Source: Prolixibacter sp. NT017
Lineage (GTDB): Bacteria > Bacteroidota > Bacteroidia > Bacteroidales > Prolixibacteraceae
DNA length: 64,000 nucleotides
Assembly (NCBI RefSeq): GCF_009617875.1
Contig: NZ_BLAV01000001.1
Location: 868,001-932,000, forward strand
Direction of reading: 5' to 3'
Positions 8,601 to 17,767 of the stretch are shown here, in pieces; within the stretch, counting starts at the first letter, position 1, and every line of letters begins with the position of its first letter. The position numbers and the translations under genes are program-made. Under the pieces are notes generated by a model. It was given only the letters and a program-made list of their open reading frames with translations, did not search any database and was not told the DNA's origin.

Positions 8601-10892
8601 GCGTACACAAAACTTGTCGTAGATTTGGGCGGTGTAATGGCCTGTCTCAACTGAAAATTCATCGAGGTTCGGGAGGTAGTGTACTTTCACATCGGTGTCG
8701 AACAAATAAGAGGCATACTTCTCATAAATCCCGGCAGGTATCCAGCGTTCACCAAGATTAAAATCCAGTTGTTCAAAAGAAATCAGTTCAGGGATGACTT
8801 TTTCTAAAGCACTATAAGCTTCAATTGCTTCCTGTTTATTTATAATAGCGGGATTACCGTCATTTTCTTCCAGGTATTTTTTTATTAAACCTGCCTTTTG
8901 TACCACGTTCCCGGCCAGAAATTTGTCAGCAGTTTCATAGCTTCCCACCAAAGGATTAAACCAGATATGACCGTGCAATTGTTCTTTAACCTCTGAAATT
9001 TCCATACCTGTCTGCCGGGCCATAAAATCCAAATCCACATTTCCGGTCCGGTTTAGCGACAAGGCCAACGCTTCTTCCGGGCTGATATTTTCTGCCTGGT
9101 TTGAATTGAAAAAGCTCACCGGGGTGAGGAAAATATCGGCTTTTTCTGCCTTACCGTCAATGTATCGCTCCAAAGCCAAAACAGATAACGCCCCTTTGTC
9201 CATTTTAATGGCTTTCAGGTTGTCCGGGGCATTCAGGAAACCATGCTTTTGGACAAAAGTATCGTATTGGTTGTTTAGCAATTTTCGTATTTCGGGGTTT
9301 TCTTTTTTCTCCGTAGCCTCAAAATAGTAGAGTTGCTCATAGGCATTCCTTATTTCGATGTAAGAACGAATAATGCTCCTTTGTTTTTGCCCGATGTCCA
9401 GGGGATGAAAAATGGCGCCCTTATCATTTATGTTCCGTAAATACCCCACTTGTGAACCATTAACTGCTACAAGGCTGCCATCGCTGAGAAAATGGTGCAG
9501 TTCCCCCTCAAAGGGGCGTGGTTCAAAATTTTCTTTTTGGGGTTTTTCCTTCCGGTTATTCGGTGCAGCTTCAAACTGGTCAAAAAGGCTGAGTTGCGTT
9601 GCGCCACCGGGTTGCAATTTTACAGTTTGCGGTGGGTTGTTTTTAGTTTCTTTTTTTTGAGAGCTTAGTCCCTGCTGTGCTGATTGTGTCTGGTGTGGCG
9701 GTTTAGATTGAACTTTATCCTGTCGGCTCTTATCACTATGGTGGTTAAACAGTCCAATATCCAGGTAGCGGGACACGTCATTTTGCAACATTTTCTGCAT
9801 GTCCCCTGCAATTCCTTTCACCCCTCCTTCATGTTCGTATATCCAGGCTGGTTTTCCGTAAGGGTCGGTATCAATAAACCCCTTGGTGTGCACAATTCGC
9901 TGCATGTCTTGATAATAATCGTTTACAATAATACCGGAAGAGAGCGGACGGCTGTGGATGAATGCTTCTTCCCGGTCGGAGATGCGTTGTTTGTAGCCGT
10001 TTTTTTGAAGGATGATAAGGTCGCTCCCCACATCAGTCCCCGCATAATATGAAAAGAGGTTATTGGGCAGACGAACGGCAGATACCAGGCTACATTCGCC
10101 CATTAACCAGTTGCGCACTGGTTGATTTTTCGAAGAATCCATCACTCCCTGCGAAGTAATAAAGGCCAGTATGCCCCCTTCCCGAAGGGTTTTGACTGCT
10201 TTGAGGAAAAAGTAGTTGTGGATGGCCCCGGTTGCCATTTTTTCGGCGATTACCGATGAAGCATGAAACGCAGGGTCGAAAACGGCCACATCCCCGAAAG
10301 GGATATTGGAAGCTGCCAAATCAAAATAATTATTGCGGCTTTCCCTGATATTTTCAAAGCCTTCTACTTTAATTGTGCTATCAGGATAAAGATAGCCAAG
10401 CATTTTGCCGGTGAGCAAATCCTTTTCAAAGCCAACCGTTTCATCTATTTTCTCCTGCTTGTTAAATGCCGACATAAATTCACCCATCCCGGCAGAGGGG
10501 TCTAAAAAACGACCGGGTGTTATCCCTGCATTACTCAATGAATCTGCCAGTGCGGTTACAATTTCAGGTGGCGTGTAAAAAGCAGACAAAACCGAATTTT
10601 TCAGGCTGTTGTAAAACTGCCGGTACTGGTTCCTGTCTGTGCTGTTTTCATAGATGACTTTATGCAGTTCCCTGACCAGAGGGAACAACGGCAAATCAGA
10701 TTTTGTCCAGCGCATGGCATCACTTAAATCTTTTACCGGGTTCAGGACACATTTTAAACCGCCAAAGCCGGAAAATTTCCGCAAAGTGTCCAGTTCTTCG
10801 CCCGAGGGCTGCCTGTTTTCTTTTTCCAGGCGGAAAAGTGTTCGGATGGCCTGTGTATTCTCCAGGAGGTGTTGTCTTTTGTTATAAGCCAT
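5661..10892 (-). CDS. Giant DNA methylase-helicase fusion (DarB-like)
   Basis: 1743 residues from the ATG at 10892 ([10 protein letters not shown]). An N-terminal N6-adenine methylase has a SAM motif [11 protein letters not shown] near residue 128 and a catalytic-type NIPFG near residue 195. An SNF2-like helicase follows, with Walker A HEVGAGKT near residue 892, motif II DESH near 1059 and motif [10 protein letters not shown] near 1399. Phage P1 DarB, an antirestriction protein injected with phage DNA, has the same order, and this large family recurs in Bacteroidota conjugative elements. It probably protects or remodels element DNA during transfer. The start overlaps the end of the DUF1896 gene by 11 bases, so the two are co-translated. 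Confidence 0.88.
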   Translation of the reverse strand: MAYNKRQHLLENTQAIRTLFRLEKENRQPSGEELDTLRKFSGFGGLKCVLNPVKDLSDAMRWTKSDLPLFPLVRELHKVIYENSTDRNQYRQFYNSLKNSVLSAFYTPPEIVTALADSLSNAGITPGRFLDPSAGMGEFMSAFNKQEKIDETVGFEKDLLTGKMLGYLYPDSTIKVEGFENIRESRNNYFDLAASNIPFGDVAVFDPAFHASSVIAEKMATGAIHNYFFLKAVKTLREGGILAFITSQGVMDSSKNQPVRNWLMGECSLVSAVRLPNNLFSYYAGTDVGSDLIILQKNGYKQRISDREEAFIHSRPLSSGIIVNDYYQDMQRIVHTKGFIDTDPYGKPAWIYEHEGGVKGIAGDMQKMLQNDVSRYLDIGLFNHHSDKSRQDKVQSKPPHQTQSAQQGLSSQKKETKNNPPQTVKLQPGGATQLSLFDQFEAAPNNRKEKPQKENFEPRPFEGELHHFLSDGSLVAVNGSQVGYLRNINDKGAIFHPLDIGQKQRSIIRSYIEIRNAYEQLYYFEATEKKENPEIRKLLNNQYDTFVQKHGFLNAPDNLKAIKMDKGALSVLALERYIDGKAEKADIFLTPVSFFNSNQAENISPEEALALSLNRTGNVDLDFMARQTGMEISEVKEQLHGHIWFNPLVGSYETADKFLAGNVVQKAGLIKKYLEENDGNPAIINKQEAIEAYSALEKVIPELISFEQLDFNLGERWIPAGIYEKYASYLFDTDVKVHYLPNLDEFSVETGHYTAQIYDKFCVRSQSRSYNGMALLKHALLNTTPNITKTITIDDKEVKVPDNEAIQMAGSKIDEIREGFINWLYQQSPEFKQRLAGLYNNKFNCFVRPEYKGSHQSFPGLDLKGLGITDLYDSQKDAIWMLKQNSGGICDHEVGAGKTLIMCCAAYEMKRLNIASKPMIIGLKANVHEIAETFRTAYPHAKILYPGKQDFTPQKRLKIFHDIKNNNWDAIILTHDQFQKIPQSPEMQQRILQEELDSVEENLEVLKNQGANVSNAMLKGLLKRQSNLEVKLKSIAHQIEQRTDDIVDFKQMGIDHLFVDESHKFKNLMFNTRHDRVAGLGNSQGSQRALNLLFAIRTIQANKGKDLGTTFLSGTTISNSLTELYLLFKYLRPEALARQDIHCFDAWAAIYTKKTADFEFSVTNQIVQKERFRYFIKVPELAAFYSEITDYRTAKDVGIDRPEMNEQLYHIPPTPDQEDFIKRLMAFAQNGDATILGRAPLTEREEKAKMLIATDYARKMSLDMRMISQHYEDHIDNKTSHCAANIALYYRNYQQQKGTQFVFSDLGTYKPGEWNVYSEIKRKLYEDHGIPAHEIRFIQEAKTDKARKEIIRGMNSGQVRVLFGSTDMLGTGVNAQKRAVAIHHLDIPWRPSDLEQRNGRAVRKGNEIAKAFAGNKVDTFIYAVEKSLDSYKFNLLANKQLFIRQLKSNNMGTRTIDEGAMDENSGMNFSEYVAILSGNTELLEKAKLEKKITAMESERKAFYRSRSSSEYKLSEIQHAIKHSNTVIEEMTADWQFLQRRLQKDDNENLLNPVHLDGLNNSAYEVVGAKLNQINDTVNTKGEYQKIGELYSFRLLVKSELSAKDGSIFSDENYINNRFFIQGQSGIKYTYNNGRIARDPKLASMNFLNALHKIPELIENHQVQNEKLKKDIPVLQEVVNGKWRKEDELNKMKTELSVLERKIKVSLDRQNQPGESSPEKAEKEKEMVEVEEKRNFYQSKGCRL

Positions 10893-11289
10893 ACGCAACA
10901 ATTTTTCCGGTTAGTTCCGTGTATAGCTTTTCATATTCTGAAGTGTCCTCAAAACTGTCGTGTAGTTCATAAGTTGCAAAAACATCTTTGCACAGGGGCA
11001 GTAGTTCCACTGCGTACTGTTGAATTTTTTCATCGCTTACCGTATCTGAAAATTCTTCGGACAGTACCTCAAAAAGCGTATTGTATCTTGAAAAGTGTAG
11101 CCCGCGGAGTAACTCTGCGTTAGCCAGCTCCTCTGCTTCAATATGATTTGCCCCGTTTCGGATGGCTTCTGAATAAGCCTCTGCAGCCAGTTCACTGCGC
11201 TGCCGGATAAATTGCCGGTCATTGATTTTATCGGGATGGTTTTCTTCCAGGAAAGCGACAAGGCGTAATTGAAAATATGAGAGTTCCAT
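10882..11289 (-). CDS. DUF1896 family protein
   Basis: 135 residues, [21 protein letters not shown] at the start, acidic and helical. It matches the DUF1896 type found almost only in Bacteroidota mobile elements, next to TopB and the methylase-helicase. Function unknown. It starts a transcription unit whose second gene is the methylase-helicase (11-base overlap). The topB unit upstream ends at its own terminator, so this pair probably has a promoter in 11290-11470. Confidence 0.8.
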   Translation of the reverse strand: MELSYFQLRLVAFLEENHPDKINDRQFIRQRSELAAEAYSEAIRNGANHIEAEELANAELLRGLHFSRYNTLFEVLSEEFSDTVSDEKIQQYAVELLPLCKDVFATYELHDSFEDTSEYEKLYTELTGKIVAYGL

Positions 11290-11472
11290 GATTTGTTGAG
11301 TATTAAGTAATCATACTATTGAACAGAAATTCTACTTTAACAGGAATACCGGTTTTTAACGGGAACCACTCCCGGAAAAGCAGGGTGGTGAAAGGGCGTA
11401 GCCGGTGTAAACAGTGAAACGCCCTTTTGCCTTCCTGCCCGGGATATGCGGGGTTCTTTGGCGTTTGTGAAC

Positions 11473-11521
11473 GAAAAAAACTGCTGCGTCCCCGGCGCAG
11501 CGGGGATATCGCCGCAGTTTT
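11473..11521 (-). terminator. Rho-independent terminator after topB
   Basis: Read on the minus strand, the outer arms AAAACTGCGGCG and CGCAGCAGTTTT (11510-11521 and 11477-11488, one mismatch) and the inner stem TCCCC/GGGGA are followed by a T run. It lies about 45 bases past the topB stop codon and separates the DUF3945-topB unit from the DUF1896 unit. Confidence 0.75.
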
Positions 11522-11565
11522 GAATGAGCAGGCGCCAAAGTACCGCAGAGCATCATTTACAGGTA

Positions 11566-13647
11566 TCACTTCGGGTATTTAATGACTTTTTTATCGGGTA
11601 CAAATTCAAAACCTGTTTTAAAATCCTTATCCAAAACCAAAACAGCATTGAACACATTTCCCTTACGATTTCTAAAACCTTTTATTTCTACGGTTTTCCC
11701 ATTTAACAGCAACCGGCTGATTTGCCCGTCGGTCAGTATTCTGCCACATACATGGCGAAAAATAACAAGACCGCAACCCGTATTGTCGCATTTGGCAACT
11801 TTATAATAGAAAAACACTTTCCCTTTTTTGCATTTGGGGCAAACAACGCCGGGAGTATCGTTTATTTCTATCCTTATTTTGCTGTGGAGCAGTTCTTCTG
11901 TGATTTGTGTTGTGTATTGCCGGATTCCCCGCAAAAATGTCCCGGCATCGATAGCCCCCTGTTCAATGCGTGCCAGGTCATATTCCCAGTTGCCTGTCAT
12001 TTCTACATCGGCAATTTTCATATCTTTTACAACGGCATAAACGGCGAGCCCTTTTTCGGTCGGGACAAGTGATTTACCGTTCCTTTTTATATATTCCCTT
12101 GTAAAAAGGGTTTCAATAACGGCTGCACGTGTTGCCGGGGTACCAATCCCCACCGTGTTTAAAATTTTGCGGTAGTCCGCATTGTCCAGTTCTTTTCCCG
12201 CACTTTCCATGGCTGACAACAAAGCGGCTTCGGTTAGCAATGGTTTGGGTTTTGTCTGTTTTTTTAGAATTTCAGCCCTGGTTATTGGCAGCTGTTCCCC
12301 TTCGGAAAATTTGGGTAGCGCCGTTTCGTTTTCTTCGCGGGTATCCGGTACTGCACGCCAGCCTTTCGTTGTGGTAACAGCTCCATTGGCTTTTAACTCA
12401 ATGCCGTTACAATTGAATACAACCTGAGTTATTTCTTTTTGACAATTCGGGGAGAAAGCTTCCAGCATCCGTCCGGCTATCATATCATATACTGCCTGTT
12501 CTTCTTTTTTTAAACCTGTAGGTTTATTTTCTGTAATAAGCAATGCATGGTGGTCGGTTACTTTTCCATCGTTGACACACAGGTCATTCAGCGGGTTCAG
12601 TTTTTTCGCATAATCGCCCAAAACCGGTTGCTGGTGCAACGTCGAAATCAATGCAGGTATTTCTTCAAAAACATCCCCCGGTATAAACCGGCTTCCGGTA
12701 CGTGGGTAGGTAATCAGTTTGTTTTCGTAGAGTTTCTGTGCAATAGATAAGGCGTGGGTAGCCGAAAAGCCCAACCTGCTGTTGGCATCTTTTTGCAGGG
12801 CGGTTAAATCGTAAAGCAATGAGGGCTTTTCGGTACGTTGTTTGGTTTCAACAGTGGTAACTTTTAACAGCCCGGAATCCCTGATTACCTGCAAAACCTG
12901 TGTTGCTTTTTCTTCATTTTCAAATTCTGTAGTAACAGGGACTTTAACTACCAGGCCATCTTTTTTCAGTTCTGCTTCCACAATCCAAAAGGGCTTTGAA
13001 ACAAAATTTTTGTTTTCCAGAAATCGTTTACAGACCATTCCCAGTGTTGGGGTTTGTACCCGGCCAAGCGAATACAGCCCGTGCCCCGCATTTAAGGTAA
13101 TTGCCTGTGTAGCGTTCATTCCCACCAGCCAGTCCGATTCGCTCCGGGCCTGGGCTGCCCGGTAAAGGTTATCATACTCATGCCCGTTTTTCAGGTTGTT
13201 AAGCCCCTGCCTGATTGCTTTATCTGTGAGGCTGCTTATCCACAAGCGGGAAAAAGTTTTTTTGCACCCCAGGTAATTATAGATGAACCGGAAGATAAGT
13301 TCCCCTTCGCGCCCGGCATCGGTGGCTACAATAATGTGGTTGCACCGGTTGAAAACGGATTCGATAACTTCCAGTTGTTGTAACGCCCTTTTGTCAAACT
13401 GGTACGATTTGCCTGCCTTTATACTGCGTGGCGTTAAAATAAATTCTGCGGGGAGCATGGGCAGGTTTTCTTTTTGGAAACTGCCATAGCCATATTCTTC
13501 GGGCTTGGCCAGTCCAATTAAATGGCCTAAAGCCCAGGTAACCACATACCCGTTTCCTTCAAGGTATCCGTCGTGTCTCTTTGTTGCCCCTGCTATCCGG
13601 GCTATTTCTTTTGCTACACTTGGTTTCTCTGCTAATATTGCTTTCAT
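11566..13647 (-). CDS. topB: DNA topoisomerase III (type IA)
   Basis: 693 residues from the ATG at 13647 (MKAILAEKPSVAKEIA, the canonical TopB start). A Toprim acidic motif TDAGREGELIF lies near residue 93 and the active-site tyrosine near residue 314 in ITYPRTGSRFIP. The C-terminus carries a zinc ribbon (CPKCKKG ... CDNTGCG) and an RNRKG-containing tail. It relaxes or decatenates single-stranded DNA. A TopB copy is standard in Bacteroidota conjugative elements, where it may help process transfer DNA. It follows the DUF3945 gene by 38 bases on the same strand and ends at a terminator. Confidence 0.93.
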   Translation of the reverse strand: MKAILAEKPSVAKEIARIAGATKRHDGYLEGNGYVVTWALGHLIGLAKPEEYGYGSFQKENLPMLPAEFILTPRSIKAGKSYQFDKRALQQLEVIESVFNRCNHIIVATDAGREGELIFRFIYNYLGCKKTFSRLWISSLTDKAIRQGLNNLKNGHEYDNLYRAAQARSESDWLVGMNATQAITLNAGHGLYSLGRVQTPTLGMVCKRFLENKNFVSKPFWIVEAELKKDGLVVKVPVTTEFENEEKATQVLQVIRDSGLLKVTTVETKQRTEKPSLLYDLTALQKDANSRLGFSATHALSIAQKLYENKLITYPRTGSRFIPGDVFEEIPALISTLHQQPVLGDYAKKLNPLNDLCVNDGKVTDHHALLITENKPTGLKKEEQAVYDMIAGRMLEAFSPNCQKEITQVVFNCNGIELKANGAVTTTKGWRAVPDTREENETALPKFSEGEQLPITRAEILKKQTKPKPLLTEAALLSAMESAGKELDNADYRKILNTVGIGTPATRAAVIETLFTREYIKRNGKSLVPTEKGLAVYAVVKDMKIADVEMTGNWEYDLARIEQGAIDAGTFLRGIRQYTTQITEELLHSKIRIEINDTPGVVCPKCKKGKVFFYYKVAKCDNTGCGLVIFRHVCGRILTDGQISRLLLNGKTVEIKGFRNRKGNVFNAVLVLDKDFKTGFEFVPDKKVIKYPK

Positions 13648-13685
13648 ATTTTTATTTTTTGCTATTTTTTTTGATTGCCGCAATT

Positions 13686-15104
13686 CTACACTTTGAGCCC
13701 TTTTGCTTTGGATTTTTGCTGTTTGGCCTCTTCGCCTTGTTGTTTCTCGTTAGGTCGGGTTTGTCCAGGTTTCAGAGGTTCTTGTACATTTTTGGTGGCC
13801 TCGTTGGTTTTGCCCTGCGAATTGACGGCTTCCTGTGTCTTGTGGGCATTATCAGGTGTTTTCTCCTGTGCTTTGTCCGGGTTCCATTTAAAGAAATCAA
13901 GCTTCCCTTTTTCAGGATTTACTTTAATGTAGGCATTGTATTTTTCCCCCTTTTTATCGGTCAGCCCTTGCACATAAATTGTCCTTTCTGCTTTCAGGTC
14001 GGCTTGTTGTTTTTCGGTGAGGCTTACCCCTCCGAGCTTCTTAGGAATCCTAAGGTTAATTTGTTGGTTTTGGACCTGGTTGTTAAAAATGAATTCCAGC
14101 CCCCGCTTTTCGGCATTGACCTGCAGGTAGGCGGAAAACTCTTTTCCGCTCCGGGCTGTCATGTTTTCAACCAAAACCGCTTTTCCTTCCTGTAATTCCT
14201 GTTTTTGTCTCTCGTTTAGGCGCACGCCTTTAATCTCATCCGGGATATTTATTTTATCGGCACGAAGGGCGACGATTTCGTTGGTCAGCTTGTCAATACT
14301 TACATATACCGGCAGGATGGAGCCATCGGACTTTTTTAAGTCAAGTACTTTCCCAAGGTTACCGGTTTCCAGCAAAGCCTTTTTTTCTTCATCGGTAAAC
14401 TGATGGCTGTAAAACGGTTTGTCCAGTTCAGGTTGCTGGCGCACCCCGTGGACAGCAACGGTCAGTTTATCATCCTCTCCCTTACGGAACGCCAGCCTTG
14501 CCTGGGTATCGACACTTATCCCATCCAAATCCATTTTTACGGGAAGCAAAGGGGATTTTCCATAGTTCAGCATCGTATCCAGGCATTTTCTTTTTTGTAG
14601 CATTTCCTTACTGACTCCCAGTTTTTGCAAGCTGTCCCAATCCACTTCATTTTCTGAAATGGCTGTTGGCTTCTTGTCCCGGTTGGTTTGAGATGTTTTG
14701 TTCTCTCTGGTTTGTTCTTCCGTCTGTTGCTCTTTGTTTTGCCTCTTGCTGTAGTCTTCCGGTTTTACCCGGTATTCGTCCAGCAATTCTTTACCCGATT
14801 CGTAGCCGTTTTTCAGGATGTCGCCGATAACAATGGACATTTCAGAAACACTGTTGATTGGGACTTTGAAAAAACTAAATTGGGTGGGATTTTTGCACTG
14901 TCGCATGAAATTGGAAAAGAAGTTTTCTAGTGCATTGCCATGCCTGTCGATTCGTAAAAAATCCGGGTTACTTTTTTCCCGGGCCGATACGGTTTGGGGA
15001 GTCCCGTCTTTATTGAATTTCCCCGTTGCAGCTTTTACAACCGGTTTGCCTTGTTCTTTTTCCTCGGCAACCAGTAAGGTTTCGGATGTTAAATCTTTGT
15101 CCAT
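13686..15104 (-). CDS. DUF4099/DUF3945 domain protein
   Basis: 472 residues. The N-terminal third has a conserved helical part with LQKLGVSKEMLQKRKCLDTM (DUF4099-like). The C-terminal half has repeated units containing GVRLNERQKQEL and GVSLTEKQQADL with YLQVNAEKRGLEF and YIKVNPEKGKLDF: two or three DUF3945 repeats. The tail is low-complexity, rich in Gln, Lys, Asn and Glu. Such proteins sit beside TopB in Bacteroidota elements and have no known function. It is first in the topB transcription unit; the control region is 15105-15402. Confidence 0.82.
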   Translation of the reverse strand: MDKDLTSETLLVAEEKEQGKPVVKAATGKFNKDGTPQTVSAREKSNPDFLRIDRHGNALENFFSNFMRQCKNPTQFSFFKVPINSVSEMSIVIGDILKNGYESGKELLDEYRVKPEDYSKRQNKEQQTEEQTRENKTSQTNRDKKPTAISENEVDWDSLQKLGVSKEMLQKRKCLDTMLNYGKSPLLPVKMDLDGISVDTQARLAFRKGEDDKLTVAVHGVRQQPELDKPFYSHQFTDEEKKALLETGNLGKVLDLKKSDGSILPVYVSIDKLTNEIVALRADKINIPDEIKGVRLNERQKQELQEGKAVLVENMTARSGKEFSAYLQVNAEKRGLEFIFNNQVQNQQINLRIPKKLGGVSLTEKQQADLKAERTIYVQGLTDKKGEKYNAYIKVNPEKGKLDFFKWNPDKAQEKTPDNAHKTQEAVNSQGKTNEATKNVQEPLKPGQTRPNEKQQGEEAKQQKSKAKGLKV

Positions 15105-15402
15105 AATTTGTACATTTAAATTTATAATGCACTGAAATTATGGCTTTGGATTAGTGACTATTAAACAGTTGCAGGACTTGTCCTGGATGTGGTAGGGTTT
15201 GTCTTTGGTCGAAAATTATTGGTATAAAAAACGGTTCCATGAAGGATATTTTAAAAACTTATTTTGAGACATATTTTTGAATTGGCAATAACTGTTCATC
15301 GTCTTGTTAGGATTAATTTGATTACTAACGCAATGTAAATTCAATCGTTATTCTAATAGGTTGGAACTTTTGTATATTTACAACTGTTTTAACAATTTGA
15401 CC
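15105..15402. promoter_or_regulatory. Divergent control region between the element core and the sigma operon
   Basis: A 298-base gap between the minus-strand DUF3945-topB unit and the plus-strand sigma operon. It holds a perfect palindrome CAGGACTTGTCCTG at 15172-15185, a plausible repressor site. A TGTTAGG at 15305-15311 resembles the -35 part of the shared ECF motif, but no CGACT/CGTCT follows at the right distance, so I do not count it. No copy of the tRNA att sequence is visible here. Confidence 0.4.
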
Positions 15403-15966
15403 ATGACAATATTAAAAAAGATGTCGCTTTCGGTTTGGGTGGAAAATCATACGCAGGAGCTTTATTCCTGGGCATTGCATAAAGTATCAGACTCAGAATT
15501 GGCAGCCGATTTAGTACAGGAAACTTTCCTTGCCGCAGCAGAAAAAATCGATTCATTCAAAGGTGATAGCTCACCAAAGACATGGTTGTTCAGTATTTTA
15601 AACCATAAAATTATAGACCATTACCGGAAAAAAGTGAAGCAACCCGTACACATGGATAACCAGGCTTTTTCACATTTTTTTAGTGATGAAGGCGACTGGA
15701 AAGAAATTAACAAACCAAAAAACTGGCATGAACAGGAGAATGAAAACCATTTATTGGATGACCATGAATTCCATGATATTCTTAAAAAGTGTCTCGCTGC
15801 CTTGCCGGATAAATGGGGCATTTGTGTAAAACTAAAGTATCTCTCTGATAAAAATGGTGACGAGATTTGTCAGGAATTGGATATCACTCCGTCCAATTAC
15901 TGGCAAATCGTTCACAGGGCAAAACTTCAGTTGAGGGAATGCATTGAAAAAAATTGGTTTAATTGA
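15403..15966 (+). CDS. ECF-type RNA polymerase sigma factor
   Basis: 187 residues from the ATG at 15403; the ATG at 15421 (MSLSVWVENH) is also possible. Region 2 is seen in ELAADLVQETFLAAAEKIDSF and SPKTWLFSILNHKIIDHYRK (-10 recognition and melting). Region 4 is LAALPDKWGICVKLKYLS ... LDITPSNYWQIVHRAKLQLRECI, a helix-turn-helix for the -35. No region 1 or 3, as in ECF factors. The next gene is a small zinc-type anti-sigma factor 7 bases on. I infer it reads the TGTCAGG-N14/15-CGACT promoters found eleven times from 24.7 to 61.7 kb, since no other sigma gene is in the window. Confidence 0.9.
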   Translation: MTILKKMSLSVWVENHTQELYSWALHKVSDSELAADLVQETFLAAAEKIDSFKGDSSPKTWLFSILNHKIIDHYRKKVKQPVHMDNQAFSHFFSDEGDWKEINKPKNWHEQENENHLLDDHEFHDILKKCLAALPDKWGICVKLKYLSDKNGDEICQELDITPSNYWQIVHRAKLQLRECIEKNWFN

Positions 15967-15973
15967 CATAGAT

Positions 15974-16246
15974 ATGAAAAATAAAATAATGCACTTTCTG
16001 TTTCTTTCCTGTTTGAAAGCAACGGAATTAATCGAAAAAAAGCTTCACTTTAAGCTGACAGTAAAAGAAAAAATTCAGCTCGAATTGCACAAGATGATGT
16101 GTGATGCCTGCTCTATGTACGAGGAACAAAGCGAAATCATTGAAGAAGGAATACAGAAACACCTTCATGGAACTTCATCTGAGAACACTGATACAGAGAA
16201 GCTAAAAGAACAAATCAAAATAAAACTTCAGGAACACCATCATTAA
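15974..16246 (+). CDS. Small zinc-type anti-sigma factor
   Basis: 90 residues from the ATG at 15974. Cys13 in LSCLKATELIEKK and the set H39-x3-C43-x2-C46 (HKMMCDAC) match the zinc-binding layout of short ZAS anti-sigma factors. In RsrA and ChrR types, oxidation or ligand binding at these residues releases the sigma factor. There is no clear membrane segment, so it should sense a cytoplasmic signal. It starts 7 bases after the sigma gene and its stop TAA overlaps the next ATG. Family call from motif and context; redox sensing is inferred. Confidence 0.78.
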   Translation: MKNKIMHFLFLSCLKATELIEKKLHFKLTVKEKIQLELHKMMCDACSMYEEQSEIIEEGIQKHLHGTSSENTDTEKLKEQIKIKLQEHHH

Positions 16247-16497
16247 TGATTCAACTAAAACAAAATATAGCGAAACTGGCAACACAGAAAGAGTCAATTA
16301 TTCGTGCAATCCGTGTAGCAATCCTTGTAGGTATTATTTTAAATATCATAAATAATCCTGGAATTTTCAGCCTGTCTTTTGAAGGTATGAATATTTACCG
16401 CATGTTGTTGACCTTTGTGGTTCCATTTTGTGTTTCGTTATATTCCTCGGTATTGGCCAACCGAAAAAATTGTACTGAAACCATAAAATCAAATTAA
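16246..16497 (+). CDS. NrtS-like small membrane protein
   Basis: 83 residues with two membrane segments (about 21-39, RAIRVAILVGIILNIINN, and 52-72, MLLTFVVPFCVSLYSS). This pattern resembles NrtS, a two-helix protein linked to nitrate/nitrite transport. The start codon shares its A with the stop of the anti-sigma gene, so translation is coupled. A link between nitrogen oxides and the sigma pathway is possible but not shown. Many small two-helix proteins look alike. Confidence 0.6.
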   Translation: MIQLKQNIAKLATQKESIIRAIRVAILVGIILNIINNPGIFSLSFEGMNIYRMLLTFVVPFCVSLYSSVLANRKNCTETIKSN

Positions 16498-16507
16498 CAT
16501 AGAAACT

Positions 16508-17068
16508 ATGAACCGAATCCGGGTTATTGAACCTGAAGAAGCCACCGGAAGGTTAAAAGAAATTTACGACGACCTCGTAAAAAAGCGTGGAAAACTGGCC
16601 GATGTACATAAAATCCAAAGCCTTCGCCCCGAAAGCATTGTGCACCACATGGCTTTGTACATGGAAATTATGTTCACGAAATCGGAGCTTTCACGTGCCG
16701 AACGTGAGATGATGGCTGTGGTAGTTTCGGTTTCCAACGGTTGTGAATATTGCCAGATGCACCACGCCCAGGCATTAAACCATTACTGGAAAAACGATGA
16801 AAAAATTTCATTGCTGAAAAGAGATTTTCACCAGGCAGGATTATCGTTACGGGAAATTGCCCTTTGTGAAATGGCACGAAAACTTACTATTTCCCCAGAT
16901 ATTTATAAAGATGAACAGCAACTTCAACCGCTGCGAAACGAAGGGATTTCGGATAACGCATTACTGGATGCTACGTTGGTTGTTGCCTACTTTAATTTTG
17001 TAAACCGTATTGTATTGGCGCTTGGCCTTGAAGTTACCGAAAGCGAAATGCAGGGATATAATTACTGA
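16508..17068 (+). CDS. AhpD-like alkylhydroperoxidase / peroxidase-related enzyme
   Basis: 186 residues of the carboxymuconolactone decarboxylase fold. The active-site motif is C79-x2-C82-x3-H86 (GCEYCQMHHAQAL), as in AhpD, where the two cysteines reduce peroxides with help of a disulfide-handling partner. It is the fourth gene of the sigma operon, 10 bases after the NrtS-like gene. A peroxide- or thiol-handling enzyme here supports a redox role for the sigma/anti-sigma pair. Substrate unknown. Confidence 0.85.
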   Translation: MNRIRVIEPEEATGRLKEIYDDLVKKRGKLADVHKIQSLRPESIVHHMALYMEIMFTKSELSRAEREMMAVVVSVSNGCEYCQMHHAQALNHYWKNDEKISLLKRDFHQAGLSLREIALCEMARKLTISPDIYKDEQQLQPLRNEGISDNALLDATLVVAYFNFVNRIVLALGLEVTESEMQGYNY

Positions 17069-17070
17069 TT

Positions 17071-17757
17071 ATGAATTTTCCTGAAATAAACTTAGCCGAA
17101 ATAGCCACACTTCCTATTGATTCATTTCGTGAAATGGATTACCTGGCAGTACGACAATATAATCTTCCTATTGAGTTAATGATGGAAAATGCCGGTTTGA
17201 ACCTGGCACGCCTTGCCTCCTCATTTCTTCCTGAAAAAGGTGAAATTTTAATTGGCACAGGCACAGGGAACAACGGTGGAGGTGGACTTGTTGCTGCCCG
17301 ACGTTTGGCGGCCTGGGGATACGAAGTTTTTCTTGACATACCAGATAAAAATCTGAATGAACTTCCTGCCAGCCAGTTAAAAAAAGCATTGAAATTTGGG
17401 GCAAAAATTGAAAAGCAAAAGAATCCAAAACTCTTTATCGATGCTTATTTTGGATTTTCGCAACGATTGCCCTTACCAGCCATTTTCGTAAAGGCGCTTG
17501 AAACCGCGAACCAGTTTCAATGCCCAAAAATATCGCTCGATTTACCCTCAGGATTCAACAAACAAACTTCCGAAAGCCTTTTTAAGCCCGATGCCATTCT
17601 TACGCTGGCAGCCATGAAAACCGAGTTGATTCCGCTTCTTAAAACAACCCAAATATTCGTGGCCGACCTTGGTATTCCGTCATTCGCTTACAAGGAATTT
17701 AAAACTGAAGTTCCCGTAACATTTAAAAAATCCGGCCTTTTTAGTGTTAAATTATGA
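17071..17757 (+). CDS. nnrE: NAD(P)H-hydrate epimerase (YjeF N-terminal domain)
   Basis: 228 residues, a stand-alone YjeF_N domain. GTGTGNNGGGGLVAARRL (about residues 62-80) is the nucleotide-binding glycine-rich motif, and DLPSGFN carries the usual catalytic-site aspartate. It epimerises damaged NAD(P)HX so that a dehydratase can repair it; the dehydratase (NnrD) domain is not fused and not in the window. It starts 2 bases after the peroxidase stop, last in the sigma operon, and ends 10 bases from the convergent pstB. Repair of NADPH fits the NADPH-making genes of the proposed regulon. Confidence 0.85.
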   Translation: MNFPEINLAEIATLPIDSFREMDYLAVRQYNLPIELMMENAGLNLARLASSFLPEKGEILIGTGTGNNGGGGLVAARRLAAWGYEVFLDIPDKNLNELPASQLKKALKFGAKIEKQKNPKLFIDAYFGFSQRLPLPAIFVKALETANQFQCPKISLDLPSGFNKQTSESLFKPDAILTLAAMKTELIPLLKTTQIFVADLGIPSFAYKEFKTEVPVTFKKSGLFSVKL

Positions 17758-17767
17758 ATATTTATCT

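Noticed and set aside
15305..15334. TGTTAGG upstream of the sigma gene as an autoregulatory promoter
   Set aside because: No CGACT or CGTCT follows at 14-15 bases; only a CG at 17. It may be a degenerate site but I do not count it.
15105..15402. Right end (attR) of the integrative element
   Set aside because: No copy of the tRNA-Arg 3' sequence or other att-like repeat is seen here or elsewhere in the window.
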